Source of the DNA: Dermatemys mawii
Taxonomy: Eukaryota; Chordata; Testudines; Dermatemydidae
Direction: 5' to 3'
Assembly (NCBI GenBank): GCA_007922305.1
Contig: ML677328.1
Span: 6,098,540-6,162,539 of the forward strand
Length of the DNA stretch: 64,000 nucleotides
Shown: piece after piece, positions 34,434-47,503 of the stretch
Layout: each line of letters opens with the position of its first letter
Position numbering within the stretch: the stretch's first letter is position 1
The notes under the pieces: generated by a model
The model's input: only the letters and a program-made list of their open reading frames with translations
What the model was told of the DNA's origin: nothing
The model's database searches: none
Made by a program: the position numbers and the translations under genes

Positions 34434-34599
34434 GTTTCTTTCGTCCTAAAGGGGAAAGAGCTCCCGGATACCCCCCACTCCGCCCTTCTAAAAAAAAGAA
34501 ACATTTATCATGAGTCTGTCTTTCTATAAAGACCTTTTTTTTTTATTAACTTTTGATATTGATTTAGATGTAACCCTTCCATAAATAAATGCATATTTT

Positions 34600-35040
34600 C
34601 TCCCAATTCCTTTCCCTTCTCTATTCCATCATCATTCGTGATGTCATTCTCCTCATTATACAGAGTCCTAATGTAGGCATCCTCTTTGACTGCTCCCTCC
34701 CCCTTGCCCTACACCACCTATTCCATGGTTTAAATCATGCCATTTCTTCCCCCTATACATTTTCTAAGAACTGGTCTTTTTTTCCTGTCTCTGCACAACT
34801 AAACCTATTGTCACCTCACATGTTTTCAACTGCAACCTCCTCCTCATTTCAATGCCTACATCACCTCACTCCATCCCATTGAAAACACGGCTTCCAAAAT
34901 CATCTTTGCTTTAACCAAGCCACTCCCCTCTTCCAATCCTTCCAGCGTCTCCTCCTTTTCCACTGCATCAAGTTCAACTTCTTGTCCTTACCGTCAGGAT
35001 CCTTCTTAAATCAGCACCTCTCTTGTCACCTTCCTCTCAA
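34600..35040 (+). mobile_element. L2-like LINE fragment (reverse transcriptase C-terminal region)
   Basis: The plus strand contains VGILFDCSLPLALHHLFHG, resembling the L2 block after the catalytic motifs. It is followed by the pyrimidine-rich coding style of L2, with segments such as tccagcgtctcctccttttc. It is heavily decayed, with stops and shifts, and neither end is intact. Confidence 0.55.
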
Positions 35041-36450
35041 TGTGAACACTGATCCAATGCTCCCAGGGAGACCAATGAAAGAACAGGTAGATCAATGTTC
35101 TTTCTTAGCATTCCCTCACTTTCCTCCTAGCTGTGGTGATTGGTGAGGAGCAGAGCAGGAACAAGTAGAGAACCTCCAATTCTCTCCGCAGCTCTACAGA
35201 GGAGGAGAAGGAAGTGCTTAACAGCACTACTTTTGTCTTCTGTAGCCTAACGAGATGCTGGGTGTGGCTACTAAAATGGAAATGTTTATGCATATGCTCA
35301 TTATGTTTTCTCCATATATACCACTGTTGTCTCAGGTGCTGCCAAGCGAAACGCACAACAGAATCTCTCCTAATATATCAGTTGAAATTGCTCTGTATTG
35401 CATATGGAGGAAATTTTGCTTATCACCGGCTGATAAATGTCACGTGATATAGCAATAAGTATCTCCTTAGGAGTCAAATATGCTGTGGTGATCATAGCAC
35501 TACAATGACCAGCAGAGGGGACCACAAACAGAGTGAGGGACAGCAGGAAAAGCTCCATACCCATTGAGATCATCAGCAAACTCCAAGTGGGAGCAGAATT
35601 GGGCCAAAAGGAGAGAACTGACTTAAAACATTTTCAAACTTTTCTTTCTTTCGAGCTGTTACACAGTCCCATTTTCTTTGCCACTTAGTATTTTGTAACC
35701 TTGCTTTCATGCAGTCTCTTTTTTTAAAGTTCCTTTGATTGGAGTAAGAAGCCAAGGCAATGGCTTTGCTGCTGACAAATATGTTGACAACTCGGATTAC
35801 AGGAAAGAAGCAGACCAGAGTGATTATAATAGGCAAGCGTAAGATATACATATTCATGGTATGGTTGTTGAGAAGTAACAGCACAGTGATTCTACAAATC
35901 CTTGCACTTTGATTAGCTGATAATGATTGTCAAGAAGAGTAACAGGTTTTGTATACCGACTGGTTATTGGGAAACAACCTTAGAATGAATATGCAGATGA
36001 GACACCTAGAATCAATCATAGCATAGGGAACTGAATTACAGAGGGAGAATTATATCATTATACTTTAACAAATGCCCATCATCCCTCCACTGTGACTGCC
36101 TGAGACAATTTATTTCGGGACAATTCAGCAGTAATGCAAAGGATCATACACTGTGATACAAATATGTGATTATGTTTCTTAGGAAATAACTGTGTTTGCT
36201 TGCCCCTTAAATGAGATTTGTCATGTATTTTTCACATTGCTCTTTATTTTCCCAAAACATGAGGCACTCCTTTTGGAGGGGATGATCTGTGATATATTTT
36301 TAAAATTTGTTCTGTTTGGAGGCATGTAAGTACTTGCTATGTACTTCAATTGAAATAAAAAGTAATGTCGTAGTAAGATGAGCATAAAACAGTGTAACAA
36401 TCAAAGTTGTGAACAAGTTATTGATTTTCACTAGCCCCTCAATGTCTGGC
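35041..36450. other. Unannotated DNA
   Basis: No gene or repeat recognised. Frames at 35105-35356 and 35573-35884 (minus) lack domains or splice context. Confidence 0.45.
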
Positions 36451-36520
36451 TTAAAACTTTGACCCCATTGAAATCAATGCACATTTTGCCACTGACTTCA
36501 ATCAGGCCAGTATTTCAACC
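36451..36520. repeat. Palindromic interspersed repeat fragment
   Basis: Contains gaccccattgaaatcaatg and ccactgacttcaatcaggcc, with the same core as the copies at 37598 and 54055. Confidence 0.5.
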
Positions 36521-37370
36521 CAGGGTAAAATTAATGACTAATCAATCAAATATCAATTGACTTGAGGCCTTCCTTGAAGTTACAAGACTGTTATTTTCAC
36601 TGATGCAAATGAAAAAAAATCAGCTGCTTCCTTTCCCTTTTCTGGCTGTTACTTAAAAAAACCCCACAGATGCATATTGTTCCCTGACAGCAATATCATT
36701 TAAAATATCCAGACAAACTCTAAAAATGCACTGAATAACAAGAATCTAGGTGCTTAAACCAAATATGTGTTTCATGCTGAATGCCGTATACTTTCTGAGA
36801 GAAAGAAAAATATTTTTGCAAGCTGTTAAGTTTTCAAATTGTATAAAAAAGAGCTTATTTTATAGCTAGGCAAAGCTGTTAAATTAGAGTAAACTTCTTC
36901 ATTAGTGTAATATAGTGTAACTTATTATAAATACCTAAGTATAAGTAAATGCACTAGTTGTGCAATATTTTTCCATTAGAATATATAAGGAAATAGATGC
37001 CAAATATAGGATGAAGAAATAGAAGAAGTTATTTTTCTTCCGCAAAATATTAACATCGCTGAAGAATGTGTTGGTGGTCAAACCTCTGATGAACAAGAGG
37101 TTGTTTCTGTGCTGTATAGCCCTGTTATTGGTCTGATCAGCATTTACCAGGGAGCAATAAAAGGTGTTTGGATACACAGCAAATATGCACAGGGATTCTT
37201 TTTCATATAAGCCTGTGCAATTCTTTTCTAATGCAATGCTTACATGTCCATTCTATGGCAAGGGATGCATTAGAGATACTCTCCTGCCCACACCCCTTCC
37301 CAAGAACAGAGGATACTAGACTTAGCAGAATCAGCATCACTATGCGCCTGCACATGGAGGGAATTTAAGG
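36521..37370. other. Unannotated DNA
   Basis: Nothing recognised. Confidence 0.45.
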
Positions 37371-37440
37371 CAGGGGTGGGCAAACTACGGCCTGCAGGCC
37401 ACATCTGGCCCATGAGCCCCTTCTGCCTGGCCTCTGAGCT
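37371..37440 (+). mobile_element. hAT-like terminal fragment
   Basis: Begins caggggtgggcaaactacgg and continues with a fold-back (cctgcaggcc). This is a typical hAT left end. No matching right end or duplication was found, so it is truncated. Confidence 0.5.
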
Positions 37441-37597
37441 CTTGCTGTATTTTGAATAGGATACAGTATTCAACTTCAGATTTTGTCCTAAACTGTAGTG
37501 TTGCTGTCCGTTGTTTATTTGCCATGATTCATCCGAGAGGTGGCTGCATTTCAGGGAAGAGTAAAGTGATGACTGTTTAGTTTGTAACAATCTGTCA

Positions 37598-37720
37598 TAG
37601 GGCCTGATCCTGAAATATTTACTTGGGTGAAAATGCTGAAACTACAGATTGCAATCCTGGCCCATTGAAGTCGATGGGAATTTTGCCACTGACTTTAATG
37701 AGGCCAGTCTTTCACAGCCC
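37598..37720. repeat. Palindromic interspersed repeat fragment
   Basis: Contains agggcctgatcctgaa at the left, cccattgaagtcgatgggaa in the centre and gaggccagtctttcac at the right. Confidence 0.55.
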
Positions 37721-40700
37721 AAGTCTCTATTAAGGCAAATTTCCCAGTGACATCACTCCAACTGCACAGCTGATGTAAATCGAATTAGAAATGTACATAT
37801 TGAGTTCAGTTCTCCCTTCAAGTATACAAGCTGCCTGCAGCCACTCAAGGAAACTGGGATGGCACCATTGTAAACGAAGGCAGAACTCGGCTCAGTCAGT
37901 ACAGTCTAAAATCTGCTAGTTTCCCTCAAGCTTTCACAGTTGTATCTATGCAGTACATCACGACCACTTGGAAAATCTTAACAGGAGCAGGGAAGTGGGG
38001 ACAGGAGTCAGGATCTTCTGCTCTAAAATCCCAGGATCCGACTTAAAAGAGAATCTTGCTGAGCAGGAGAAGGGCACTGGTGCTTTAGCCAGTTCATTAC
38101 AGCATATTTCTCATTTGCTTTGCTATTACAGTATAGCATATTTTCACATTTGGCAGCAATAATAATGAAGCAATGTTAAGGGTGCATTTTCCATCCAAGA
38201 ATTAAAAGCACAATGTGGACTATTTTATTAGAATAGCTCAAGTGAGCTACTACGAACCAAAATTAAAAACAGGTTGTTTGGCCATGGTTAGAATTCCCCC
38301 TTCCCTCATAAATGGATAATTAAAATGAAGTTATCTGTCCAATAAATCAGATTAGTACTCTGACTTGTCTAAATTCATCAGAAAAGAAATCTACAAACTG
38401 TTAAATAGGTGAAGTAGAGGAAAGAGCCCATTGTTTCTGTAAACATATTTTACGACTACTGTGCCATGCATCACACATCTAACCTGTCACATGTAAGCAG
38501 CTGCCCTTACAAAAAAGTGGAAAGAAATCATCTGCAGTAGGGCACAAACCAGAGGGATTAGTTAATAAAATACAATTATTTTTAAATCCATTTTGCTTGC
38601 ATGCACAATCTTGATTTTGATGGACAGCGATTCATTTATCAGTCTCCCAACTTCCCTTCTCCAGCAGAGACAGAATGTCACAGTAAACATTGTTTTCAGT
38701 CTCTTCACCCTTTTCCTGTGTTTCTTTCCAACTTGGCTGCTGTATAAGGGCACCAGTTTATAGGACAATCACAGGGGACTACCTGGCAGGCAGGGGACAG
38801 ACCCTTTCCTGCTTCAAGTCAGCCAAATGATTTTAAAGAGTGTAACATTGGATGTCATCTCAATGAAAGGTTTCCAGAGGTCACTCAAGGAGAAGAAATG
38901 GAGGACAGTGCAGTCCAGCGTTACCCTTTGTTACTTGCTTCTCAAAACCTAGCAACTAGTGTAAGGACAGAGGACTTAATTCCACTGAACTGCCATTGTT
39001 TGCTTGTAGGGAGTGCCTTATCCCATGAGAAAAAAATGGTGACCACAAGAAGCATTTCTTGTAAAATTCATTGGCAATCATGGGTGAACAGGTGCCCCCC
39101 ATCCCTGATATTTCCTTGGCCACTGGTTCGGGGAGTCATCCATTCTCCAACCCTAGACCACATGAGGAGGGGTTTATTAACTGATAGTATTCTAGGTAGT
39201 TCTGTGGAGTCGGAGATTGACATTTCAGATTAAATCATCATAAGGAATCATTTACTTTTTAAATATCTATTTTCAACAGATAGAAAAAAAGGCTATGCAA
39301 ATTCATTATTCTTTACACTGATGTGTCACTTTGTGTCCTTGAGGATCTGAATCAGAAACAAAAGGATAACTTCCTATTAACCTTTTTAAAATGAAGCTAG
39401 CACATTTTATCCTTGAAATTCCCCAATACTTTTCAAACACTGTTCTGACATTCATTGCTTAAAACAAATGTAATGACTGCCACTTGGTCAGCTGCTGAAC
39501 TCGATCTGCCTGCTTGTATGACATTTACAGATGTCTTTGTTTTCAGAGCAAAAGATACTGTATAGAGCAAACTCCCTGTCTCTCCACAAACAACTGCCTT
39601 CCCATTGCCAAGGTTCAGAAATGTGTGTCTTGTGATGTGGCAAATTTGTTTTTTTCAAATAGCAGTGCCAATGATGCAACCCAGAGTCCTAAGGAGATGT
39701 AAACTATTTACCATGTTTTAAGGTAAATTATTTTTTCAGGCAAGCTTCCACAGACTCTTGTTTGTTTATAATTCAAGTATGCTAGTGCTCCTTTAGGGGC
39801 ACGAATAGCAGAGGAAGTCTGAAAGTTTCTATTTGAGGAAAACCTCTGATTTATATTTCTAGTGTGGAAAATGTCTTGTTTAATTTAAAAATAATTTTGG
39901 AAGGTAGAAGCACATCTAAGCACACAGCAAGTGTCTGTTTTTCCTGAAGAATTTAACATTATAAATGACAGAGTAATACTAATAAGAAGAAAGGTCAGAG
40001 CTGTCATGCAACACACTAATAAGAGATTATATAGCAACTTTCAGACACTATACGATACTCTTCTTTAAAATCTTCATAATTATGTGCATTTTATGTGTTG
40101 CACCTATCATTCCTAAGGTGGTAGTGCCTTGTTTCCTTTTGAAATGCTTAAAATGTACTGGATCAATCTAGTACCTATCCTGATGAGTAGCATTTGTCCC
40201 AGGAAACAAAATGAAAACAATAATGTTAGAAGTTAGGTATTTGCATATATCTATGAATTTAAAAAGTTGCTCCTGACAAATATTAGACCTTTCATAGAAA
40301 TCTAAATTAAAATGTCTATCTTCCAAAAATACAAATAGTTTGGAATTAGCACAGAGAAGATTTCAGCAAATTCACTGCAGGGCCTTATCATGAAAAAAAA
40401 TCAGATTGTCATTTGAATCCCACAGTTTTATGATAAAAATCCACACAAGTCACAAAAATGATCAACCATTGCCTACTGAGTCCCATGGGAAGTGTGTCCA
40501 CTTTTTATTACACTGTCGGTATGCCAAATATTTTAACAGTAGACACTGTAAGGCTTCCAAGCATCCCTGATTAGCAACCCATCTTACAAAGGTGAACTCA
40601 TGAAGATTAACTGATGAATGCCGTATACTTCTTTATGTGATAATCTTGTATTTTAATAGAATTTACAGCAACTGAATATCTCTTCTACATAAATAAGGCT

Positions 40701-41050
40701 ACAATTCCACCTAAATGATTAACATGCAAGGGTGAAACAAGAATTTCAGCCACAGCTAGGTTACCCTGTTGAACAAGAAACACTACAGAGAAAACTCAAA
40801 GTAATGCCTTTCCATGATCCCATGGAAAATATGTGGTAAGAGAGGAGAGCTATATTACTACAAGCTTTACTTCTGTGAGATATGCTCTCCTTCTACCAAT
40901 CAACTGAACCGCCTCAAAATACCTTAGTAGGGCAAGGTTGACTTTCCCTTTTTGGAATGTATTAATAAAAGGCAATAAAACTGTTTTTTAAAGATAAATA
41001 GTCAACATAAAACTTATGTTTATTAAAAAAAAACATATTTCACCTAAAGA
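37721..41050. other. Unannotated intronic DNA
   Basis: About 3.3 kb without a recognised gene or repeat. The frame at 38898-39233 (111 codons, plus) shows no domain, no signal peptide and no convincing splice sites. Confidence 0.45.
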
Positions 41051-41105
41051 TCTCCTTTTTCAATCCATCTCTGCTGGCAAACTAGAGATGGATTGAAAAA
41101 GGAGA
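41051..41105. repeat. Perfect 22-bp inverted repeat with 11-bp loop
   Basis: The arms 41051-41072 and 41084-41105 are exact reverse complements over 22 bp; the left arm begins tctcctttttcaatccatct. The loop is gctggcaaact. The structure lies 134 bp to the left of a CR1 3' end. Confidence 0.93.
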
Positions 41106-41238
41106 CCCTTAGGGTTATACCCTCTAAAAATGGAATACACCAGTGCCAAATGAAGAACAAAATTCTGGAGCAAACATGTAACCTTTAGGGCACAAACATG
41201 GAAACAGTTATGACTGGACGTAGTTGCTTGCTACCATT

Positions 41239-41655
41239 CATAGATTCCAAGACCAGAAAGGACCACTGTTATCATAGTCTGACTTCTTGTATAACATAGG
41301 CAATAGAATTTTCCCACAATAACTTGTGGAGCAGGTTTTTCAGAAACACATCCAATTCTTGATTAGAAAATGGTCAGTGATGGAGAACCCACCACAACTT
41401 GGTAAATTGTTAACTATCCTCAATGTTAAAAATGTATGCTTTATTTCCAGTCTGAATTTGTCTAGTTTTCACTTTCAGCTGCTAGATCGAGTTCTACCTT
41501 TCTCTACTAGACTGAAGAGCCCATTATTAAATATTTGTTCCCCATGTAGGTACTTATTGACTAATTAACTCACCCCTTAACCTTCTTTTTGTTAAACTAA
41601 GATTGAGCTCCTTGAGTCTATCGCTATAGGGCAAGTTTTCTAATCCTTCAATCCT
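41239..41655 (-). mobile_element. CR1 LINE 3' fragment
   Basis: Starts catagattccaagaccagaa, the CR1 3' terminal region. It continues with gatggagaacccaccacaac, tagactgaagagcccatta and ttgagtctatcgctatagg. These are the standard CR1 C-terminal coding and tail blocks, diverged and on the minus strand. Confidence 0.82.
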
Positions 41656-44438
41656 GAGGAATCCCAATGACGTTAGTAGGTTTTCTTACAGTAGTATATT
41701 CTACTCTCAGCAATAAGTGTTTGCTTCTAAGACTGAGCTCTTATTATGCAAGATTCCTAACTCATTTATGGCAAATAGGTGTGGACATGGATTACTCATG
41801 ATGAGATTTTAGGATGCGATTGGGAAGAGACGACATACACCTCTCTGCCCAGTTAATGTCACAGTGTTTTTGAAGAATGAAGCAAATGTTACCAGCTTCA
41901 GCAGTGAAATGGCTTAAGAGTGTTCCTATCCACAACACATTTATCCATTCCAGTACAAATGTTGGATCTGCTTCATATTAACTTAAATTTAACAAAAGTT
42001 CATAACTTTAAGATTTGTATAAAATAACTGGGTTTGTGAGACATTTATTGGCTGGTATTACAATTTTTTATGATTAAACTTGCTCGAACTGTAAATATTT
42101 TTGTTTTAAAAACTAGTTATGTCACCCCTTTTAATTTTATTTTTGTGATATGCACATTGCAAAGAACAATAGCTAAGGGGAAAGAAGGATGGGCTCGGAT
42201 TAAAAGATTTTATTTTATGGGAGAGAGATTAGTTGGAACTGCTTTAGTGGTAGGATTTTTTCCAGAGGTAGAGGTCAAAGGTGAAATAGCTGTCAGGATA
42301 TTTTTTCTCTTTCATATCACCTTTCTGTGACTGGAAGCAGCATTACCTTCATATATAAAGAGAAGAGAAGGATAACTACTTGGATTTTGGGCAGGATTCT
42401 GCTCTCTGTCACTTACTCAAAACACAAGTAGGGCATGTGTCTTTGAGGGCGCAATATTGTCCTTTGTTGGGATTTCATACTATAATAAAGGCCTCAATTT
42501 TACAACTTTAATGAGCTGAAATAAAGGATTACATTCTTTTAAGTGAAAAAAATTTGAACTGTTACGTATGTGGATAAGTTGTATTTACATGCACTGGAGT
42601 TCTGGTCTAAATATATTGATGGAAGTTGAGATTCCCCAAATCAAATGTCCTTTCCTAATTTCTGGATGTTGAATGGACACTGGCAGATATGTTTGTGAAT
42701 GTATAGATGTTTTTAATTGAAGAGCAACAGCAAGACTTACTATGAGAGGTGCCAAATATGCAACTCATGTCCCTGGAATTCCCTTTGGAATGGCTAAAAT
42801 AACACCATAGTCTTAGCAAGTATTATTGTGATGGAAGAGCATATTAGAGCCATGCCATGTGGACAGCTTTAGACAAATATGCTCTGTTCATTTAAAATTA
42901 GATACAACGGGCCTACTCTCCCTACACTAAGGACTCTTTACATTTCTCTGGCAATAAGACCACTTTCCAGCACAAGAACAGTATAAAGGGGTCTTAGTGT
43001 AAATGAACATCAGGCCCAATATAGCTAAAGTTGAAGTCTTGAGTGTCACAAGAGCAAGGTGCCTACCACATTTCGAAGCACAAAGCACCTGCCTTTCTTA
43101 GATAGTTCATAAGCATTTCCACATTGGTGTCTGGTCCTCATGGCTGCCCCAGCCTCATTTTCTTTTTTAAGATCAGCTACCACGCACATTTGAGTGAGCT
43201 ACTAACTCCTGTCTGACTGCAGAAATTACTGAAAACATGCAAAATGGCTGCTATGCGCATCATTTACAATTAACACATGATGCTGCGTTTTGCAGACTAT
43301 CAGGAAGATCTGAGTTCTGTGCCTATTTTCCAGGAAAGAGAACCTGCCATCTTATAACCATTCTGCTTGCAGGTTAAGGGAGCCTGTCAGGTGGATTGTG
43401 CTGATAGAAACCAGGAGCTTTTCCTCCCACTTCATGAGTCAGTTTCTTGTTCTGGATACCCCATCCCCCAAAAGACTACTTGCTAGTTTAGGAAACCACA
43501 GCTGTATTTTCCATGTAGATTAGGTCTGAAACCCTTAACACTTTTCTTTCTTGGAAACTAGCATGTTTAAATGCCCATATCTCCCAGCAAGATAGTTCTG
43601 AAGTGACTTCTGTCTCTTTTACCATGTTACTGGAGCAAAGTGGAGTATGAATGGAGCTGTAAGGTATGTTTCTGCAAAGGAGGAGAAGACCACGGAAATT
43701 ATAGCAACCCATAAAGTTGGATGCCTGTTAACGGGCAGTTAGAAGCAGCAGCTCATATTCCTAAATGGTGGGCATGCTTGCTGAAACTGATATTATCCAG
43801 GATGCTGTCTTCTTTAAATTAGGATCTTTAACAGATGAATACGGTCAAGAACAAGCACTCAAGCCAAACATAGTATTAACGTGTCACTCTGTATAATAAA
43901 TACATGACTTACTGTACAAAGAAATATAGTTGAATGGCTTTGGCCTTGTCCAAGACTTATTTATTACAAGTCTAAATATAAGTCCCTGTGACAATGAATT
44001 GTGTAATTTCTACAAGACAAAAAACGGCACACTCTCTTAGCTACAGAAAGATAGGTAGACAGACAGAAGCTTCCACTTAGTGCTTTATTGGCTGCCAGCC
44101 ATTCTCTGAATGGGGGTTATTATGAAAAAAAATGAGTACATAACTTTAATAAGGTTCACTACAGATTGCTGCCTGATAAACACAGATCTTAACAATAACC
44201 TAAACTGGGTCTAACTCCTTCTACTGGGAACACGTGTTATTCTAAGAGATGTACATCACATACTTGTTGTATGTAGGTGAAGAGATTAGAGAGAATAGTG
44301 GCATGTGAAAATATGTATGATATGAACTATTCACAGAATATATCATGTCTCAAAGTATTGGAGATATCAGCCTTGGTCTTGATTCACTTGTCTGTACTGG
44401 GGATGGGATTCACAAGAGGTTGCCCACAAAGATGGGCA
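41656..44438. other. Unannotated intronic DNA
   Basis: About 2.8 kb with no recognised feature. Confidence 0.45.
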
Positions 44439-44446
44439 ACTATAAT

Positions 44447-45008
44447 TAGGGTCCTATCAAATTCACAGTCCATTTTGGTCAATTTCACTGTCATAAGATT
44501 TTAAAAATTGTAAATTTCATGATTTCAGCTATTGTAGGGGTCCTGACCCAAAAAGGAGGTGTGGGCGAGTGGGGGATCACAAAGGGGCTTGCGGTACTGC
44601 TACCCTCACTTCTGTGCTGCTGTTGGTGGCAGCACTGCCGTCAGAGCTGGGCACCTGGAGAGTGAAGTCTGCTGGCTGGGAGCCCAGCTCTGAAGACAGA
44701 GCCTCTGCCACCCTCTTGCCACCCTTACTTTTACGCTGCTGCTGGCAGAGCGCTGCCTTCAGAGCTGGGCACCCAGTCAACTGCTGCTGCTCTTCAGTCT
44801 CCCACCTCTGAAGGCAGTGCAGAAATAAGGTTAGAAATAATACCACCTCTCTGCAACTCCCTTTTGGGTCAGGACCCCCGATTTGAGAAATCTGAAATCC
44901 GGTCTCCCATCCTGTTAAATCTGTATAGTGTAGGGTAAAAGCACACAAAAGACCAGATTTCATGGTCCCGGACACATTTTACAGGGCTGTGAATTTGGTA
45001 GGGCCCTA
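44447..45008. mobile_element. 562-bp hAT-like non-autonomous element
   Basis: Left end tagggtcctatcaaattcac; right end gtgaatttggtagggcccta. They form a long inverted repeat. The perfect 8-bp duplication actataat lies at 44439-44446 and 45009-45016. The interior is GC-rich and contains repeated inverted blocks (cagagctgggcacc and gagcccagctctga). The frames inside are chance. Confidence 0.87.
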
Positions 45009-45016
45009 ACTATAAT

Positions 45017-46124
45017 CTATGGATAGGGCTTAATACAAGCCCCCAAAGAAGAGACTTTTCAGGCATGTGTTTAAACTAATGCAGTGTTTTCCCAAAAACT
45101 GAATGGTGACACCCTTGAGGGTCAATGAAATCAATCCCACAGTATATTGTTTGAGACTTACACATCTTGACATTTAAAGTATCACTGGCCTCTGAGTAGG
45201 CACCCATTGAAATTAATGGGGGCAGGTCACACCTCGTAGCTATTGTTTTAGGCTCTCCACAAACTAAGGGAAACATGCAGCAGCAGCTTACACTTGATTC
45301 ACACTTTGAACATTCACAACAGTTGGAACCTTACAAAACCATGGAAGCTGAAGCTCTGAAGAACTGGTATGTCTACCCATCTCCCAACTAATCATTCATA
45401 TCCTTCCCGAGAGGTATGACCCACACTTTGAGAAATTTCAAAATAGTGTATCTTCTGAGCATCCTGGAAAGGTTCCTCCATGGCTAGCAAATCTAATGTT
45501 TTGATCTGTGCTTGCTGGAGCTAGGCCTATAAGACAGAGCTAGGTGTGAGGGTGTCTTGTATTTCTATAATGTTAATTATATCAGCCTTTCCATATGGGT
45601 AAAGATTCTGCCATTTCCCATTACTGTGATACAGTTGTTGCTTGCAGTTGTCTTGTAAGTTGCAGATTATGGCTGCCCTGTTAACTTAGGGCTGCCAGGT
45701 ACCTTTCCCTAGATAATCACCAGTATCAGAAAAGATGAAAAACTGTTCCCCTTCTCTACTTGCTTCACCCCACTTCAGGGTGGTTTGAACTACAAACCTT
45801 ACTGACAGTTGGAACCACTTAAATGTTAACATACTAAGCACAGGTATTTCCTCTACCCACCCTTCTTTTCTTAACATAAACAAAGCTATGGCATGCTGTA
45901 AATTGCATGAATGCAACATTAAGGTTGCATATTTTAAAATAACAAAAAATTAAGTAATACAAAAGAAAGTTCCCACAGCAATGCTTCCTTTTGCATATAT
46001 TTGGTATTTCATATCCTGTTTTTGTGGTTAAGTCTGTAGCTTAATATGTTATTACTGTCTGGATCACAACATACGAGGCCACAAAACATGTGGCCAAGTT
46101 AACACTGCTATTGAAACCCTTTGT
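45017..46124. other. Mostly unannotated; small palindromic fragment near 45100-45240
   Basis: A cacccattgaaattaatggg block suggests another copy of the palindromic repeat. Otherwise nothing is recognised. Confidence 0.4.
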
Positions 46125-46128
46125 GTTT

Positions 46129-46787
46129 TGTGACAAAGCTCCAAGTCTGTAGTTGTGGGTCCTGCGCTTCCTGGCAGATTTAGGGGCCTCAGAAACTCAT
46201 CTAGGCCCCAGAGTGACCTCCCTTTCTCAGTATAATTGGCAAGAGTCACCACCTAGTGAGTTACCTTCATCACAGGCCAGTATGGAAGATGGAAAAAGGA
46301 GGAGCCCAGGCCCGCCCTCTACTCCGGACTCCAGCCCAGGGACCCTAATAGTATCAGCTAAGATGGCTGACCTTTTAGGCACAAAACACAATACAATTCC
46401 CTGGGCTACTTCCCCACAGCAGTCCCCGCTTCTTCAAACTCCACTTCACCCTTACCTCAGGGCCTCCTTCCTTTTGGATGATATGTTGTCCACCACTCAG
46501 TCTCACCAACAGCACAACTTCCTTCCACAGCTCCTGACACCCACACCCACCTGAATAACTGGGAGGTTTTTATCTGGTTTCAGCCAGTCCCTGATTGGCT
46601 TCAGGTGTCCCAATTAGGCTAGCTGTTTCTACTCCTTTCTAGAAGGTTCTTAATTGGCCCCAGGTGTCTTGATTGGCCTGGAGTAGCCTTTGTTTGGCTA
46701 TCCAGGGAACAGGGACCTGCACATCCTGAGACTAATATACCTGCCTTCCAGCACTCTCTTATATCCTTCTGGTCTGACTCCGTCACA
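46129..46787. mobile_element. 659-bp probable solo LTR
   Basis: Starts tgtgacaaagctcc and ends ctgactccgtcaca (TG...CA, with TGTGAC/GTCACA inverted ends). It is flanked by the 4-bp repeat gttt (46125-46128 and 46788-46791). It has no primer-binding site or coding partner. The ends match those of the LTR-like element at 17546-18626. Confidence 0.75.
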
Positions 46788-46929
46788 GTTTCCTTTCTTT
46801 GTAATATTAAAACTATTTTGTGAGATTTTAGTAAGGCAGAAAATATCATAATGCTTCTATATAAATCCGTGGCATGCCCACACTTTGAATAATTCAATTC
46901 TAGACATCCTGTCTCAGAAAAGATAACAG

Positions 46930-47503
46930 AATAGGAAAAGGTATAAATAAGGGCCACCAAAATGATTAGGAGTACGGTACAGCTTCCATACAAGGAGACA
47001 TTAAAAAGACTGGGACTGTTCAGCTCAGAAAAGAGACAACTATTGAAGGATATGATAGATGTCTATAAAATCATGAATGATGTGAAGAAGTGTTATTTAC
47101 CCCTTCACATAATAGAAGAACCAAGCTTCACCCAATGAAACTAATAGGCAGCAGGTTTATAACAGACATAAAGAAGTACTTCTTTACGCAACACAGCCAG
47201 CCAGTGAAATTTATTGCCAGGGCATGTTGTGAAGTCCAAAATTATAACTGGGTTCAAAAAAGAATTCAGTAAGTTTACGGAGGATAGGTCCATCAGAACA
47301 GTCAGGGACTCAATCCCATGCTTTGGGTGTACTTAAACCTCGGACTGCTAGAAGCTGGGATTGGACAATGGGGGATAGATCACATGATAATTGCCCTGTT
47401 CTGTTCATTACCTCTGAAGCATCTGGCATTGGTCACTGACAGAAGACAGGAGACTGTGCTAGACAGACCAGTGATCTGACCCAGTCTGGCCATTCTTATA
47501 TTT
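46930..47503 (+). mobile_element. CR1 LINE 3' end
   Basis: The plus strand encodes ATKMIRSTVQLPYKETLKRL and LFSSEKRQLLKDMIDVYKIM, the CR1 reverse transcriptase C-terminus. It continues to the 3' tail ggcattggtcactgacagaa and gatctgacccagtctggcc. It is 5'-truncated and diverged. Confidence 0.88.

Noticed and set aside
38898..39233. 111-codon plus-strand open frame starting MEDSAVQRYP
   Set aside because: No recognisable domain, signal or membrane segment, and no flanking splice sites.
44577..44975. 132-codon minus-strand frame
   Set aside because: It lies inside the 562-bp hAT-like element, and its open state reflects the GC-rich repeat structure.
46153..46554. 133-codon plus-strand frame
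   Set aside because: It lies wholly inside the solo LTR at 46129-46787 and has no domain.
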